Shown here piece by piece: positions 1 to 6,404 of a stretch of DNA of 9,479 nucleotides. This DNA comes from a bacterium (GTDB lineage Bacteria; Blakebacterota; Blakebacteria; Blakebacterales; Blakebacteraceae), in assembly GCA_025774615.1 (NCBI GenBank), contig JALGVQ010000111.1:1-9479 (forward strand), given 5' to 3'. The position numbers were made by a program, and so were the translations under genes. The notes below the pieces were generated by a model. The model was given only the letters and a program-made list of their open reading frames with translations, did no database searches and was not told where the DNA came from. Positions within the stretch are counted from its first letter, which is position 1. The number at the start of each line of letters is the position of its first letter.

Positions 1-489
1 CCCGTTCGAACGCAGACGCTGGTGGAAGTAACCCTTCTGATAGAGCAGTCCGACTCCGACGAAGGGAAGGCGCAGGTCACTTGCCTCCTTGCAGTGGTCA
101 CCGGCCAGCACGCCGAGGCCTCCCGAATAGATCGGGACCGAACTGTGAAGACCAAATTCGGCACAGAAGTACGCAACAGGCCGATCGGGGGTGATCCCGA
201 ACCTGTCAGCCCATTCACTCCGCGTACCGTTCAGGTCGTTTTCGAATCGCATGACGACATCGTCGAGCCGTCTCAGAAAGGAAGCGTCACCTGCTACTTC
301 TTCCAGCCGGGCAGGGTCGATCTGTCGCAGGATGGCGACCGGGTTGTAGTGGGACTTCCGCCAGAGAGGGATATCGAGTTCCCGGAACAATGTCCGGGCC
401 TTCGGATGCCAGCTCCACCAGAGGTTATTGGCAAGATCCCAGAGCGGATGAATTCGTTCGGGCAGATGTTCGGGCGGTTGTTTCAGCAT
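1..489 (-). CDS. glgP: Alpha-glucan (glycogen/maltodextrin) phosphorylase, N-terminal part, cut by window edge
   Basis: This cytoplasmic enzyme of the alpha-glucan phosphorylase family would release glucose-1-phosphate from glycogen or maltodextrin. The first 163 residues are in the window. The start has the DUF3417-type N-terminal domain, with LPERIHPLWDLANNLWWSW at residues 9-27 and a HYNPVAIL segment near residue 47. The phosphorylase core follows, with AYFCAEFGLHSSVPIYSGGL near 106-125, then GVLAGDHCKEASDLRLPFVG and LLYQKGYFHQ. The ATG at 489-487 is the first in-frame start after a TAG at 513-511. It has a purine-rich GGAAAGAGA just upstream. The pyridoxal-phosphate lysine and most of the catalytic domain lie outside the window. 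The gene diverges from the cytochrome gene at 889. Identity is seen directly in conserved motifs; substrate preference is not. Confidence 0.93.
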   Translation of the reverse strand, partial: MLKQPPEHLPERIHPLWDLANNLWWSWHPKARTLFRELDIPLWRKSHYNPVAILRQIDPARLEEVAGDASFLRRLDDVVMRFENDLNGTRSEWADRFGITPDRPVAYFCAEFGLHSSVPIYSGGLGVLAGDHCKEASDLRLPFVGVGLLYQKGYFHQRLRSNG

Positions 490-513
490 GCGCTCTCTTT
501 CCGGTGACCACTA

Positions 514-528
514 TCCCTGCAACAGGGA
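514..528 (-). promoter_or_regulatory. Small hairpin in the glgP 5' leader
   Basis: TCCCTG, loop CAA, CAGGGA is a perfect six-pair stem with a three-base loop, 25 bases upstream of the phosphorylase ATG. On the minus strand it is preceded by TTTT rather than followed by it, so it is not a terminator of an incoming transcript. It could shape the leader mRNA, or simply be chance. Confidence 0.3.
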
Positions 529-533
529 AAACC

Positions 534-553
534 GTGGATCGAGATCGTTCCAC
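534..553. promoter_or_regulatory. Imperfect 20-bp palindrome upstream of glgP
   Basis: GTGGATCGAGATCGTTCCAC has 8 of 10 symmetric pairs matching (GTGGAnCGAnnTCGnTCCAC). It sits 45-64 bases upstream of the phosphorylase start. The form suits a dimeric repressor or activator operator, but the protein that would bind it is not in the window. Confidence 0.35.
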
Positions 554-767
554 AGTTCCGGCATCCTTACACAGAGAGCCGGACGGCCTGAGATGATACG
601 GCCTGAAGCGATATAGAATCCTGCATAGTCGCGGGCTTGGAAACATAAAAGAACGGGTATGACAGGATATCTGCTCTAACGGAGTAAGCGTGACGTGAAG
701 ATATCTCATTACAACTCATCGTGGGTGTCCCGTGCTATATTTGGTAATTTTGTACTTTAATACCTGT

Positions 768-796
768 TTTACTTGTCACCAGATCCCTGCTATGCT
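768..796 (+). promoter_or_regulatory. Candidate sigma-70-type promoter for the octaheme cytochrome gene
   Basis: TTTACT at 768-773 and TATGCT at 791-796 are separated by exactly 17 bases, each matching the consensus at 4 of 6 positions. Transcription would begin near 803, leaving a leader of about 85 bases before the ATG at 889. The boxes are weak, so this is a proposal based mainly on spacing and on the AT-rich setting. Confidence 0.35.
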
Positions 797-888
797 TGCC
801 GCAGCGATTCTCTGTTGCCGATGGGTCTGCCCACCCGAGGACTGAGATTGTAAAAAGACATCCGCGAGGTGTGGAAGGAGGTGGACGA

Positions 889-2163
889 ATGCGTAACAGG
901 CGATTCGTCCCTGTTGTACTCCTGGTAGTAGCCCTGCCGGTGCTCATGGCGATCAGCCCGGGTACTTCTGAGGCAGTCTACCAGGAACGAGACTGCGTCG
1001 GTTGTCATACCGACCAGACGCCGAACATCGTCCAGGACTGGAAGCTCAGTCTGCATGCTGAGAACGGCATCGACTGCGCGACCTGCCACCAGGGCGATTA
1101 CACCAGTGTCCATAACGGGGAAGGCAGTTCCCTCCCCACCCCTCAGGTATGCGCCCAGTGTCACGCCGACCGGGTGGAACAGTTCTCAGCGGGTAAGCAC
1201 GCATTGGCGTGGGCGGCACTGAAGGCCATGCCCACCGCGCACATGCTCCCGATCGAACTCTCCGATGGCATGAAGGGCTGCGGCGGCTGCCACAAGATCG
1301 GGCTCAAATCTGAAGAAGAGATCGCCCAGCTCAGGGAAGACGGGCACGGATATGGTGTCGCCTCGTGTGACGCCTGCCATACCCGCCACATCTTCTCGGC
1401 CGAAGAAGCGCGCCAGCCGGAAGCATGCCGGACCTGCCACATGGGTTTCGACCACCCGCAGTGGGAGATGTACTCCAGCTCGAAGCACGGCGTCAGGCAC
1501 GACCTGGTGAAGAGCGGGATCCTTCCTGAATCGGCAGCAGCACCGACTTGCCAGACCTGCCACATGCAGGAAGGGGACCACGAGGTGAGGACCGCCTGGG
1601 GATTCCTGGCGGTGAGACTTCCTCTCTCGGAAGATCCTGAATGGCAGGCCGACCAGGTCACCATCCTCCAGGCGCTGGGTGTGCTCGACCCTGAAGGGAA
1701 CCCGACCGGAAGACTCGATGTGATCAAGGCCGCTGATGTGGCGCGTCTGACCCAGGAGGATTTCGACCGGGAACGGGACAAGATGATCAAGGCCTGTACC
1801 CAGTGCCATTCGCCTTCGTTCGCGCGTGGTGAACTGGCCAAGGGTGATCAGATGATCCAGAAGATCGATCACCTGCTGGCTGAGGCGATCAGGGAGATCG
1901 TCGATCTCTACTCCGAAGGGGTCATCGAGAAACCCGATTTCTATGCCAATCCGTTCCCCGACCTGCTCACCTTCCAGGACGCTCCGACGGTGATCGAACA
2001 GAGACTGTTCGTAATGCACCTCAAGCACCGGATGCGGGCGTTCCAGGGTGTGTTCCACGCCAATCCCGATTACGCCCTCTGGTACGGCTGGAGCGAGATG
2101 ATACGCGATCTCACCGAGATCAGGGAGATGGCGGATCAGATGCGGAGAAACCGTATTCCCTGA
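889..2163 (+). CDS. Secreted octaheme c-type cytochrome, hydroxylamine oxidoreductase (HAO) family
   Basis: This is a periplasmic multiheme redox enzyme of 424 residues. A signal peptide (MRNRR, a hydrophobic run to about residue 21, then a cleavage-like SEA at 27-29) precedes eight CxxCH heme sites with Cys at 36, 63, 88, 131, 160, 180, 221 and 303. Segments typical of the HAO family are CHTRHIFSAEEARQPEACRT from 163, GFDHPQWEMYSSSKHG at 186-201, and the helical C-terminus with HANPDYALWYGW at 390-401. Family members oxidise hydroxylamine or hydrazine, or run reductively on nitrite or hydroxylamine; which applies here is unknown. Tyrosines 395 and 399 could hold the place of the P460-type cross-linking tyrosine, but only alignment can decide. 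The protein is shorter than the roughly 500-570 residues usual for characterised HAOs. The ATG at 889 is chosen over an in-frame TTG at 796 because AAGGAGGT at 875-882 lies six bases ahead and the signal peptide starts there. No partner cytochrome gene is adjacent. Confidence 0.88.
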   Translation: MRNRRFVPVVLLVVALPVLMAISPGTSEAVYQERDCVGCHTDQTPNIVQDWKLSLHAENGIDCATCHQGDYTSVHNGEGSSLPTPQVCAQCHADRVEQFSAGKHALAWAALKAMPTAHMLPIELSDGMKGCGGCHKIGLKSEEEIAQLREDGHGYGVASCDACHTRHIFSAEEARQPEACRTCHMGFDHPQWEMYSSSKHGVRHDLVKSGILPESAAAPTCQTCHMQEGDHEVRTAWGFLAVRLPLSEDPEWQADQVTILQALGVLDPEGNPTGRLDVIKAADVARLTQEDFDRERDKMIKACTQCHSPSFARGELAKGDQMIQKIDHLLAEAIREIVDLYSEGVIEKPDFYANPFPDLLTFQDAPTVIEQRLFVMHLKHRMRAFQGVFHANPDYALWYGWSEMIRDLTEIREMADQMRRNRIP

Positions 2164-2201
2164 TACGCAGGTGACGCACTGACAGAGTAGTCCACCTCTA
2201 C

Positions 2202-2250
2202 GCGGGATCGCGGGAAGGCCTGATCTGGTCTCACCCGCGGTCCCGTTTAT
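2202..2250 (+). terminator. Strong hairpin downstream of the cytochrome gene, probable terminator
   Basis: CGGGATCGCGGG (2203-2214) pairs with CCCGCGGTCCCG (2234-2245) over 12 pairs with one G-U wobble; a further G-U at 2202/2246 can extend it. The 19-base loop can itself pair GGCC with GGTC. It is followed by TTTATATT, a weak but AT-rich tail. It begins about 40 bases after the cytochrome stop and ends before the toxin-antitoxin promoter, so it would insulate the two units. Confidence 0.7.
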
Positions 2251-2284
2251 ATTCCACTTCACTCAGCGACATCTCTGCCTGACC

Positions 2285-2313
2285 TTGAAAAATATCTGTA
2301 ATGGTGCTATTAT
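2285..2313 (+). promoter_or_regulatory. Promoter of the vapBC-hicB operon
   Basis: TTGAAA at 2285-2290 and TATTAT at 2308-2313 are separated by 17 bases, and each matches the sigma-70 consensus at 5 of 6 positions. This is the best-looking promoter in the window. The predicted start of transcription is near 2320, about 37 bases before the antitoxin ATG. The -10 box overlaps the palindrome at 2307-2326, as expected for autoregulation. Confidence 0.7.
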
Positions 2314-2326
2314 GGAGCCAATATAG
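2307..2326. promoter_or_regulatory. Palindromic operator over the -10 box of vapBC
   Basis: CTATTATGGAGCCAATATAG has the symmetric pattern CTATnnTGGnnCCAnnATAG, with 7 of 10 pairs matching. It covers the -10 hexamer and the predicted start of transcription. A further CTATGG half-site follows at 2332-2337. RHH antitoxins of the FitA/VapB type bind such dyads in their own promoters, usually as a complex with the toxin. The site is seen directly; its role is inferred. Confidence 0.55.
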
Positions 2327-2356
2327 ATTCACTATGGGTTCACACAGGGGGATCTC

Positions 2357-2593
2357 ATGCCTGTCAATCTGTCGATCAAGAATGTTCCCGATGACCTTGC
2401 CGAGAAGCTGCGTCAGCGCGCCAGGGCGGCACACCGATCGCTTCAGGGTGAGCTGATGGTCATCCTTGAAGAAGCAACAGGTGAATACCAGCCGGTCACT
2501 CTCGGGATGATCAGGGAACGGGCTCGAGCCTATGGGATCAGGACGAAAGATGACTCGGTCGACATTATCCGCGAGGATCGCGATGAGCGGTAG
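2357..2593 (+). CDS. FitA/VapB-type ribbon-helix-helix antitoxin
   Basis: A 78-residue DNA-binding antitoxin. The N-terminus has the RHH pattern: a short strand (PVNLSIKNV at 2-10), helix 1 from about 11 to 25 (PDDLAEKLRQRARAA) and helix 2 from about 28 to 40 (SLQGELMVILEEA). This matches FitA-like antitoxins closely. The C-terminal half is charged and ends in REDRDER; in this class it normally wraps the toxin and blocks its active site. A G-rich ribosome binding site (AGGGGGA, 2346-2352) precedes the ATG by four bases. The stop overlaps the next gene by 11 bases, indicating translational coupling with the PIN toxin. It should neutralise the toxin and repress the promoter at 2285-2313. Confidence 0.9.
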   Translation: MPVNLSIKNVPDDLAEKLRQRARAAHRSLQGELMVILEEATGEYQPVTLGMIRERARAYGIRTKDDSVDIIREDRDER

Positions 2594-2993
2594 TCTCATC
2601 ACGATCGATGCCTCCGCTCTTGCCTCCGTGATATTCAATGAGCCCGGGAGTGACGCAGTGTGGAGCGCAGTAAGGGATCGGCCTCTGGTAGCTCCATCCC
2701 TGCTTCCATACGAACTCGCGAATGTGGCTGCGAAAAAGATGCAGGCGTACCCTGAACAATATCAGTTGCCTGAGATCATCTCGCTGGTGGACAATCTCCT
2801 GATCGACTATGTGACGGTCCCATTTACCGATGCCGTGATCCTATCCTTGGAAACAGGCCTCTCCAGTTACGATTCAGCCTATCTCTGGGTAAGCCGGGGA
2901 CTGGACATCCCGCTGGTAACACTGGATGTGAAACTGAGCATGGCTGCTCGACGACTTGGGATAGAGGTATCACTCCGGAATAAAGGAAGCTGA
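2583..2993 (+). CDS. vapC: VapC-type PIN-domain ribonuclease toxin
   Basis: A 136-residue PIN-domain protein, the usual size for VapC toxins, which are Mg2+-dependent RNases that cut tRNA or rRNA. Acidic residues fall where the family needs them: D9 in ITIDASAL, E44 in LLPYELANV, D97 in LSSYDSAYL and D115 in VTLDVKL, so the active site looks intact. The ATG at 2583 gives the canonical N-terminal strand; a longer in-frame start at 2532 would add 17 residues with no family match and run deep into the antitoxin gene. It overlaps the antitoxin by 11 bases and lies just before the HicB-like gene. RNA target unknown. Confidence 0.92.
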   Translation: MSGSLITIDASALASVIFNEPGSDAVWSAVRDRPLVAPSLLPYELANVAAKKMQAYPEQYQLPEIISLVDNLLIDYVTVPFTDAVILSLETGLSSYDSAYLWVSRGLDIPLVTLDVKLSMAARRLGIEVSLRNKGS

Positions 2994-2998
2994 TGTTG

Positions 2999-3175
2999 AT
3001 GTTGAAAAGCAATGATCACTACCTGAAGATTGTTGAGTGGTCTGATGAAGATCAATGCTATGTGGGCTCCTGCCCCGGGCTGATGCTTGGCGGAGTGCAT
3101 GGTGATAATGAAGCTGAAGTATATAGAGAACTGTGTATAGTGGTCGATGAATGGATTTGCATCGAAGATAATTGA
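2999..3175 (+). CDS. Short HicB-like protein, orphan antitoxin-type domain
   Basis: A 58-residue protein resembling the N-terminal partial RNase-H-like domain of HicB antitoxins: HYLKIVEWSDEDQCYVG, then SCPGLMLGGVHGDNEAEV, then a helix ending in EWICIEDN. Longer relatives continue with a PLP-rich linker and a DNA-binding segment; here the frame stops right after the first domain, so it is truncated or a minimal form. No HicA toxin gene is nearby. It follows the PIN toxin directly. An earlier ATG at 2993 overlaps the toxin stop (TGATG), but AAAGGAAG at 2982-2989 is better spaced for the ATG at 2999. It probably shares the vapBC transcript. Whether it interacts with the PIN toxin is unknown. 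Confidence 0.72.
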   Translation: MLKSNDHYLKIVEWSDEDQCYVGSCPGLMLGGVHGDNEAEVYRELCIVVDEWICIEDN

Positions 3176-3248
3176 AGGAGTAACTCTGATCCTCTGGATT
3201 TCAACACCAATGTTCGCAGTGTTGATTGGATTAGCCCGATTTTTCCGC

Positions 3249-3263
3249 TACACTCGTTATAAT
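3249..3263 (+). promoter_or_regulatory. Possible -10 elements just before the kinase start
   Basis: TACACT at 3249-3254 has a weak TTGGAT 17 bases upstream (3226-3231), and a perfect TATAAT lies at 3258-3263, ending one base before the ATG. Use of TACACT would start RNA near 3261, giving an almost leaderless message. Use of TATAAT would start inside the coding region. No ribosome binding site is visible. Confidence 0.35.
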
Positions 3264-3264
3264 T

Positions 3265-4977
3265 ATGATTGGGAAATATATAGGAAGATATGAGATAATA
3301 GAAAAACTCGGCGAAGGCGGCATGGGGATTGTCTATCTCGCTGAAGACCTCAACCTGGGCCGTAAGACGGCTCTCAAACTGTTACCGCCAGAAGTAGCGA
3401 CAGATCCCGAACGACTTTCCCGCCTCCATCGAGAAGCGCGAGCTGCGGCCGCCCTCAACAATCCCCATGTTTGCACGATCTATGAGGCTGGAGAAGCCGA
3501 GGGTAATTCCTTTATCAGCATGGAATACGTTGAAGGGACAACCTTGCAGGAGAAGATCCCTGCCGGTGGTCTTCCAGTCAGTACGGTTCTCACCCTGGGG
3601 GCTCAGATTGCAGAGGGGGTCGCTCACGCTCACGAAAAGGGGATCCTTCACCGGGATCTGAAGAGCTCCAATGTGATGATCACAAGCGATGGGCGAGCCA
3701 AGGTCATGGATTTCGGATTGGCTCGGCCATTGCAGAATACCGAGGTGGAGGAACTCACTCACTCGATCGCCGACCTGACTGTGGCCGGTTCTGTTGTTGG
3801 AACGCTCCCCTATCTCGCACCCGAAGTTCTCCGGGGAGAGTCTGCAACAGAGTTGAGTGATATCTGGGCCATCGGGATTCTGCTCTATGAAGCAGTGACA
3901 GGTGTGCTTCCCTTCCAGGGTGAGACCGGATTCGCACTCACCTCAGCAATCATGACTGAACAAGCACCTCCCCTTCCCCCTGGAACAAAAGCTGGCCTCA
4001 TTGCCGTTATCCAGCGCTGCCTGGACAAGGATCCCATTCAGCGGTACCGATCGGCTGATCAAATCCGAGCAGCTCTGGAGGCATTGAGTTCGGATGTCTC
4101 CATCAAGCCCCCTGTGATGTCATGGGTTCCTGTACCGGGACGGGGCCTGTGGTACGCCCTGGCAGTTGCTGGAGTTCTGGCCGCCTCGGGAATTGCCTGG
4201 TGGATCAGCACCTCACGCCCGATGAAGCCCAATTTTCTTCATGTGAGAAATGTCACCACCGAAAGGCATGTCACCAGCGACGAAAACTACACCAGTCACC
4301 CATCCTTCTCACCCGACGACAACTGGATTGCGTTCAGATGGGATGCAGAGCCACACGGCCCGGGGATTTATCGCATCTCCGTGGAAGGTGGGACTCCTCG
4401 GCTCCTGGTCAGCGACGGCTTCTTACCGGTCTGGTCACCTGATGGCCGTTGGATCGCCTACCTGCGTGAGAGGGACGAGGCCAGCTTCTGGATTGAGCGC
4501 ATTTCATCGGGGGGAGAGGGTGAATCCCAACAGATTGGTCATTCTACCACCAATCCAGATGGAGTGGCTCTCTACTGGGGCCTGGACTGGTCACCAGACG
4601 GAACAGCTCTAGCCATCGTGGACAGGGAAGCACCCGAACAGCCTTATGGTATATATCTACTCTCCCTTGAATCCGGGAATAAGGAGAGAAAACTGATCCT
4701 GCATCAGAACAAGAGAGAGACATGCTGCCGGTCTTCTCACCCGACGGTCGGAAGCTGGCATTTCTTCGACAAACTTCGTTTCCAAAGAATCGCGACATCT
4801 ACATTCTCTCTCTGGAAAGTGGAGAATTGCTCCGGCTTACCTCTGACAACAGCGAGATACGCAGTCTCGACTGGATGCCGGACAGCAAGTCAGTTGTATT
4901 CTCCTCCGGTCGCAACGACGGTCAACTGCGACTGTGGTGGACTCCCGTCAGAAGGCATTCAGTTCCAATCCAGTTGA
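3265..4977 (+). CDS. Membrane Ser/Thr protein kinase (PknB type) with PD40 propeller, frameshifted: 5' part
   Basis: The N-terminal kinase (about 9-270) has all key residues: glycine loop GEGGMG at 16-21, ATP lysine K38, helix-C glutamate E57, HRDLKSSN at 129-136 with catalytic D131, DFG at 149-151, APE at 185-187, D199 and R260. One membrane helix follows (LWYALAVAGVLAASGIAWW, about 295-313), placing the kinase in the cytoplasm and the rest outside the membrane. PD40/WD40-like repeats begin after residue 345 (PSFSPDDNWIAF, WSPDGRWIAYL, WSPDGTALAIV). Genuine coding ends near residue 485 (about 4719); beyond that this frame is meaningless to its stop at 4977, and the propeller continues in the frame of 4722-5909. 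An in-frame TAG at 3232-3234 makes the ATG at 3265 the only possible start; it lacks a ribosome binding site but matches where homologues begin. Confidence 0.88.
   Translation: MIGKYIGRYEIIEKLGEGGMGIVYLAEDLNLGRKTALKLLPPEVATDPERLSRLHREARAAAALNNPHVCTIYEAGEAEGNSFISMEYVEGTTLQEKIPAGGLPVSTVLTLGAQIAEGVAHAHEKGILHRDLKSSNVMITSDGRAKVMDFGLARPLQNTEVEELTHSIADLTVAGSVVGTLPYLAPEVLRGESATELSDIWAIGILLYEAVTGVLPFQGETGFALTSAIMTEQAPPLPPGTKAGLIAVIQRCLDKDPIQRYRSADQIRAALEALSSDVSIKPPVMSWVPVPGRGLWYALAVAGVLAASGIAWWISTSRPMKPNFLHVRNVTTERHVTSDENYTSHPSFSPDDNWIAFRWDAEPHGPGIYRISVEGGTPRLLVSDGFLPVWSPDGRWIAYLRERDEASFWIERISSGGEGESQQIGHSTTNPDGVALYWGLDWSPDGTALAIVDREAPEQPYGIYLLSLESGNKERKLILHQNKRETCCRSSHPTVGSWHFFDKLRFQRIATSTFSLWKVENCSGLPLTTARYAVSTGCRTASQLYSPPVATTVNCDCGGLPSEGIQFQSS
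4712..4719 (+). other. AG dinucleotide run at the kinase frameshift
   Basis: The run is AG x 4 within AACAAGAGAGAGACATG. The reading frame shifts here from the kinase frame to the frame of 4722-5909. With one AG fewer, the text would read N-K-R-D-M-L-P-V-F-S-P-D-G without a break. A two-base expansion, a lost base, a read error or programmed slippage could all produce this. I see no classical X-XXY-YYZ heptamer in the zero frame. Confidence 0.75.
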
Positions 4978-5909
4978 ACGTGGGGAAAGGTACAAGAGAA
5001 CTGTCCATCAGCAGCGCGGGAGACCAGATCGCGTGTTCGATGCAAACACAAAGAGACTGGGACGTTATGAAGGTCAATGGTCCCACTTCAGGACAGGTAT
5101 CAGCTTCACCATTCATTGCCGGTGTCGCTGCATCGGATAACGATCCGGTTTACTCACCAGACGGCAACATGGTTGCATTCAGATCCGGAAGATCAGGAGG
5201 TCAGGGTGCAGTATGGCTGTGTGACCGCGAGGGAAGGAACTTACGGAAGGCAGCGCAGATCAACGGACTTGGTGTCACTCCGCGGTGGTCACCTGATGGG
5301 CGTCGACTTGCCTTTTCTGGTTCCAACTCCGCAGACGATGAATCTGGACACTCTATTTACATTCTGGATGATATTGATCAGCCATTCACACGCAGACTGA
5401 CCACACTTGAAAACGTCCGCGAGTACTTTCCGGCCTGGTCGCGAAATGGAGAACGTATCTATTTCTGCTCCGATCGAGGTGGAACGCGACAAATCTGGAT
5501 GATCCCTGCCGAGGGTGGTGAGGCAAGGCAGCTGACGACACAAGGAGGGGAGCGGGGATTCGAATCAGAAGATGGTGACTTTTTCTACTACAGCACACGA
5601 GCCCCGACCCGTATTTGTCGGGTTCCTCGTGATGGCGGTGCGGAGGAGGAATTGCCTGTCCCGCTCGGGAATGCTTCACGCTGGACACTCTGGATGAATT
5701 GTATCCTCTACGTTCCAGAGGACCGGCACAATGTCATCGAATTGTTTGACCTGGACACACATCAGATTTCACAAGTAGCGGTCCTGCCTGAGGATCCCGG
5801 CTACATATTTGGAATGACCGCCTCACCTGACGGAAACACGCTTCTGTATGGAGCGCGCACCGAAATGATATTCAATATCTCGATCGCGGAAGCTTCGCGT
5901 CGCAGATGA
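4722..5909 (+). CDS. PD40/TolB-like propeller, 3' part of the frameshifted kinase gene
   Basis: This frame continues the extracytoplasmic propeller of the kinase. PD40 motifs recur: FSPDGRKLAFL at its start, DWMPDSKSVVFSS, YSPDGNMVAFRSGRSGG, WSPDGRRLAFSG, WSRNGERIYFCSDRGG and ASPDGNTLLYGA. Such repeats form TolB-like blades that bind proteins or ligands and are thought to sense signals for the attached kinase. Joined to the upstream part, the protein would be about 880 residues, normal for kinase-PD40 fusions. The first ATG at 4722 is preceded only by AGAGAGAG, a poor ribosome binding site. A propeller half without signal peptide or anchor is unlikely to work alone, so the region is best read as one gene broken by a frameshift. 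Nothing recognisable follows up to the RelE-type gene. Confidence 0.85.
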   Translation: MLPVFSPDGRKLAFLRQTSFPKNRDIYILSLESGELLRLTSDNSEIRSLDWMPDSKSVVFSSGRNDGQLRLWWTPVRRHSVPIQLNVGKGTRELSISSAGDQIACSMQTQRDWDVMKVNGPTSGQVSASPFIAGVAASDNDPVYSPDGNMVAFRSGRSGGQGAVWLCDREGRNLRKAAQINGLGVTPRWSPDGRRLAFSGSNSADDESGHSIYILDDIDQPFTRRLTTLENVREYFPAWSRNGERIYFCSDRGGTRQIWMIPAEGGEARQLTTQGGERGFESEDGDFFYYSTRAPTRICRVPRDGGAEEELPVPLGNASRWTLWMNCILYVPEDRHNVIELFDLDTHQISQVAVLPEDPGYIFGMTASPDGNTLLYGARTEMIFNISIAEASRRR

Positions 5910-6101
5910 ATACAAAGTGCATCTAGACTTTGGTGCACCACTTCACGTACCGCTCACGGTGGAGCGAAGCCAGAGAGCCTCAACGAAGCCTGCGTCGGCC
6001 TCGAACGACTTTTGTGAATTGATGGAGGTGTATCTCGGTGAGGGGGAATGGGATCTCTGGTTTGCATCTCCAATTTCCTGCACTGCATGCCGTTATCGAA
6101 G

Positions 6102-6404
6102 TCAATATGCGTCACGTCGCAGGTCGATAGTGAGAATTGACACAATATCCTCTTCTTCATCGATCCCATAGAACAGTCGGAATCGTCCAATTCGATAGCG
6201 CCAGGTATCGGGCGAATACCCTCTCAGTTTCCTGGTATTGGGGCCGAAAAAAGGTTCCTGACGCAACTGGGGATAGATGTACTCATCCAGTTTTCGGCGG
6301 ATGAACTGAGCATCTCGTGCGGAGAGTTTCTTCAGCTTCTTGAGGAACTCCTCTGTTTCGAAAATGCGGAACTCAGGCAAATTGCCCCCGCTTTTCGTCG
6401 GCAT
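6102..6404 (-). CDS. RelE/ParE-family toxin
   Basis: A 100-residue protein with the RelE/ParE fold pattern: strand FRIFETEEF near 12-20, two basic helices (LKKLKKLSARDAQFIRRKLD), and a C-terminal sheet with RKLRGYSPDTWRYRIGRFRL at 58-77, then FYGIDEEEDIVSILTID and the family ending RRDAY. RelE toxins cut mRNA in the ribosome and ParE toxins poison gyrase; the basic, RelE-like C-terminus favours the former, but this is not certain. The start is ambiguous: ATG 6404 lies seven bases from GGGGG, ATG 6410 is only one base from it, and TTG 6380 has another G-run just ahead. All overlap the antitoxin, which ends at 6373. Co-transcribed with the RHH gene upstream. Confidence 0.85.
   Translation of the reverse strand: MPTKSGGNLPEFRIFETEEFLKKLKKLSARDAQFIRRKLDEYIYPQLRQEPFFGPNTRKLRGYSPDTWRYRIGRFRLFYGIDEEEDIVSILTIDLRRDAY

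Larger units (their letters stand above)
490..888. other. Divergent intergenic region, no gene seen
   Basis: About 400 bases lie between the two divergent starts. Open frames here lack family motifs and convincing ribosome binding sites, so I treat them as noise. The left third holds two dyads belonging to the glgP leader or promoter (514-528 and 534-553). The right third is AT-rich, especially 735-775, and holds the candidate promoter of the cytochrome gene. I see no RNA gene or known riboswitch in it. Confidence 0.6.

Noticed and set aside
796-888. Upstream TTG start for the cytochrome, adding 31 residues
   Set aside because: The added residues are not signal-peptide-like, the TTG falls on the proposed -10 box, and the ATG at 889 has an ideal AAGGAGGT.
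1186-2262. Long open frame (358 codons) on the minus strand opposite the cytochrome gene
   Set aside because: It is antisense to a gene with eight heme motifs and a good ribosome binding site, has no recognisable family motif, and arises from the codon bias of the plus strand.
2532-2582. Longer start for the first PIN toxin
   Set aside because: It would add 17 residues ahead of the conserved first strand of the PIN fold and overlap the antitoxin by over 60 bases.
5910-6101. Short hairpins (for example CGCTC/GAGCG at 5951-5966) and small open frames between the kinase and RelE-type genes
   Set aside because: Stems are five pairs with no T-run on either strand, and the open frames show no family features or ribosome binding site.
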